From assembly GCA_017861095.1 (NCBI GenBank), contig JAGFXI010000090.1:1-7288 (forward strand): DNA of 7,288 bases, written 5' to 3'. The notes under the pieces are model-generated. The model did no database searches. It was not told the DNA's origin and worked only from the letters and a program-made list of their open reading frames with translations. Position numbers and translations under genes: made by a program. Positions 5,651-7,288 of the stretch are shown piece by piece. Position 1 is the stretch's first letter. Every line of letters starts with the position of its first letter. The stretch is from Deltaproteobacteria bacterium. GTDB lineage: Bacteria; Desulfobacterota; Syntrophobacteria; BM002.

Positions 5651-7288
5651 CCTTGCGCGTCTCCCACCTGCCGTTTGTCGCGATCGCCTTCCTTGGCCGC
5701 GACGGGATGGGGCTCACCCTGGGCGTCCATGAGGGGCCGGCTTCCGCTCGCCTTCTGCCGTTCCTCGGCCACCAGGTCCTGGGCGGTTACGGTCCTCGTG
5801 AACTGCAGGCCCGGTTTGACCCGATCGATGATGGCATCGATATCCTTGCCTTCGAGGGTTTCCTTCTCGAGGAGGGCTGCGGCAATCTGGTGGAGTAGGT
5901 TCTCGTGGTCCTGGAGGATGCGCCTCGCGGTCTGGTACGCCTCATCGACGATCCGTCGAACCTCGCCGTCGATCTGGATGGCGGTCTGTTCGCTATAGTC
6001 CCGGTGCTGGGCAATCTCACGGCCAAGGAAAATGTGCTCTTCCTTCTGGCCGAAAGCTATGGGCCCCATGAGATCGCTCATGCCGAAGACGGTCACCATC
6101 CTACGGGCGAGATTGGTGGCCTTCTCGATGTCATCGCTGGCACCGCTCGTCCGGCGTGTGAAGACCAGCTCCTCAGCCACCCGGCCGCCCATGAGCTTGG
6201 CGAGGGTGTTTTTCATGTACTGCTCGTCATAGGAGAGGCGGTCCTCGATGGGAAGGGTCATGGTGATTCCGAGGGCGCGGCCGCGAGGGATGATGCTCAC
6301 CTTGTGCACCGGATCGGTCTTGGGGAGGAACTTGGCGACGAGGGCGTGCCCCACCTCATGGTACGCGGTGTTCCGTTTCTCCTCCTCGCTCATGATCATG
6401 CTCTTCCGCTCGGTGCCCATGAGAACCTTGTCCTTGGCGAGCTCGAGATCGGTCATCTCGACTCGATCTTTGTTCTTGCGCGCGGCAAGGAGGGCGGCCT
6501 CATTCACCAGGTTTTCCAGGTCGGCACCGGAGAAGCCCGGCGTCCCGCGGGCGAGCACGGTGAGATCCACGTCTGAACTCAGGGGGCTCTTGCGGGCATG
6601 AACCTGGAGGATCCCCTCCCGCCCCTTGAGATCGGGGAGAGGCACCACCACCTGCCGATCGAAGCGGCCGGGTCGCAGGAGAGCCGGGTCGAGGACGTCG
6701 GGCCGGTTGGTGGCGGAGATGAGGATCACGCCGTCATTGGATTCGAACCCGTCCATCTCCACGAGGAGCTGGTTCAAGGTCTGTTCGCGTTCGTCATGGC
6801 CGCCGCCGAGACCGGCGCCCCGATGGCGACCCACGGCATCGATCTCATCGATGAAGATGATGCACGGCGCGTGCTTCTTCCCCTGAACGAAGAGGTCGCG
6901 AACCCGCGAGGCGCCCACACCCACGAACATCTCGACAAAGTCGGAGCCGCTGATGTTGAAGAAGGGAACCCCGGCCTCACCAGCGATCGCGCGGGCGAGG
7001 AGGGTCTTCCCGGTTCCAGGGGGACCGACAAGAAGCACGCCCTTCGGGATCCGGCCGCCAAGCTTGGTGAATTTCTTGGGATCCCGGAGAAACTCGATGA
7101 TCTCCTCGAGCTCCTCCTTCGCCTCCTCGATGCCGGCTACGTCGGCGAAGGTGACCTTGCGAGCGGAATCGGAGATGAGCCGGGCCCGACTCTTCCCGAA
7201 GGACATGGCCTTGCCGCCTCCCGCCTGCATCTGCCGCATGAAGAAGATCCAGACCGCGATGAGGAGCAGCATGGGGAACCAACTGATG
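5647..7288 (-). CDS. ftsH: ATP-dependent zinc metalloprotease FtsH (5' end missing)
   Basis: The C-terminal ~546 residues of the membrane-anchored AAA+ protease that degrades misfolded membrane proteins and short-lived regulators. The reading frame is open to the window edge, starting ISWFP just before M(7272). The initiator, first membrane helix and periplasmic domain are therefore outside, and 7272 is an internal Met. Numbering from that Met: second membrane helix ~1-13, FGKSRARL linker 25-32, DVAGIEEAKEEL 44-55, Walker A GPPGTGKT 83-90, pore loop MFVGVG 115-120, Walker B IIFIDEIDA 138-146, and second region of homology with arginine fingers in 187-207. The zinc site is HEVGH (305-309, usually HEAGH), with the third ligand in SDDIEKAT (379-386). 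The helical C-terminal region runs to about 505, followed by a charged variable tail. It overlaps folP by four bases. The catalytic set looks intact. Confidence 0.97.
   Translation of the reverse strand, partial: ISWFPMLLLIAVWIFFMRQMQAGGGKAMSFGKSRARLISDSARKVTFADVAGIEEAKEELEEIIEFLRDPKKFTKLGGRIPKGVLLVGPPGTGKTLLARAIAGEAGVPFFNISGSDFVEMFVGVGASRVRDLFVQGKKHAPCIIFIDEIDAVGRHRGAGLGGGHDEREQTLNQLLVEMDGFESNDGVILISATNRPDVLDPALLRPGRFDRQVVVPLPDLKGREGILQVHARKSPLSSDVDLTVLARGTPGFSGADLENLVNEAALLAARKNKDRVEMTDLELAKDKVLMGTERKSMIMSEEEKRNTAYHEVGHALVAKFLPKTDPVHKVSIIPRGRALGITMTLPIEDRLSYDEQYMKNTLAKLMGGRVAEELVFTRRTSGASDDIEKATNLARRMVTVFGMSDLMGPIAFGQKEEHIFLGREIAQHRDYSEQTAIQIDGEVRRIVDEAYQTARRILQDHENLLHQIAAALLEKETLEGKDIDAIIDRVKPGLQFTRTVTAQDLVAEERQKASGSRPLMDAQGEPHPVAAKEGDRDKRQVGDAQG

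Noticed and set aside
4859..5998. A 379-codon open frame on the plus strand across folP and the end of ftsH.
   Set aside because: It spans two well-identified minus-strand genes and has no recognisable motif; it is a shadow frame.

Overview
The window is a GC-rich, tightly packed bacterial chromosome segment. All seven recognisable genes lie on the minus strand, so transcription runs from high to low coordinates. In that order they are ftsH (5' end cut by the window edge), folP, a 248-base low-complexity spacer, glmM, coaX, an S66-family L,D-carboxypeptidase (ldcA-like), a beta-lactamase-fold serine hydrolase, a 168-base spacer, and the first 53 codons of mpl. The gene content (Mpl, LdcA, type III pantothenate kinase, ftsH-folP-glmM order) points to a Gram-negative bacterium. 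I would guess a deltaproteobacterial-type lineage or NC10/Methylomirabilota, but the window has no marker that settles this.

Right part (4766-7288): ftsH, the membrane AAA+ zinc protease, overlaps folP (dihydropteroate synthase) by four bases (GTGA), so the two are probably translationally coupled. Middle (4518-4765): the spacer is AT-rich and made of two kinds of short periodic sequence, about 10-bp units next to glmM and about 7-bp units next to folP. In many bacteria cdaA and ybbR/cdaR sit directly before glmM; neither is here.

Left part (1-4517): glmM and coaX carry the same Shine-Dalgarno core (GAGAAGGG) at the same 7-base spacing. coaX, ldcA and the serine hydrolase follow with gaps of 17 bases or an ATGA overlap, and mpl comes after a 168-base gap. 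ldcA, the serine hydrolase and mpl read as a muropeptide recycling module. LdcA trims tetrapeptide to tripeptide, and Mpl reattaches tripeptide to UDP-MurNAc. The hydrolase between them has no visible signal peptide and may be the cytoplasmic amidase or peptidase of the pathway. GlmM supplies the amino sugar branch of the same wall synthesis.

Most of the window is ordinary housekeeping sequence. I see no mobile element, CRISPR array, tRNA, rRNA or clearly new system. The points most worth a second look are the periodic spacer, the candidate recycling hydrolase, and an inverted repeat in front of mpl.
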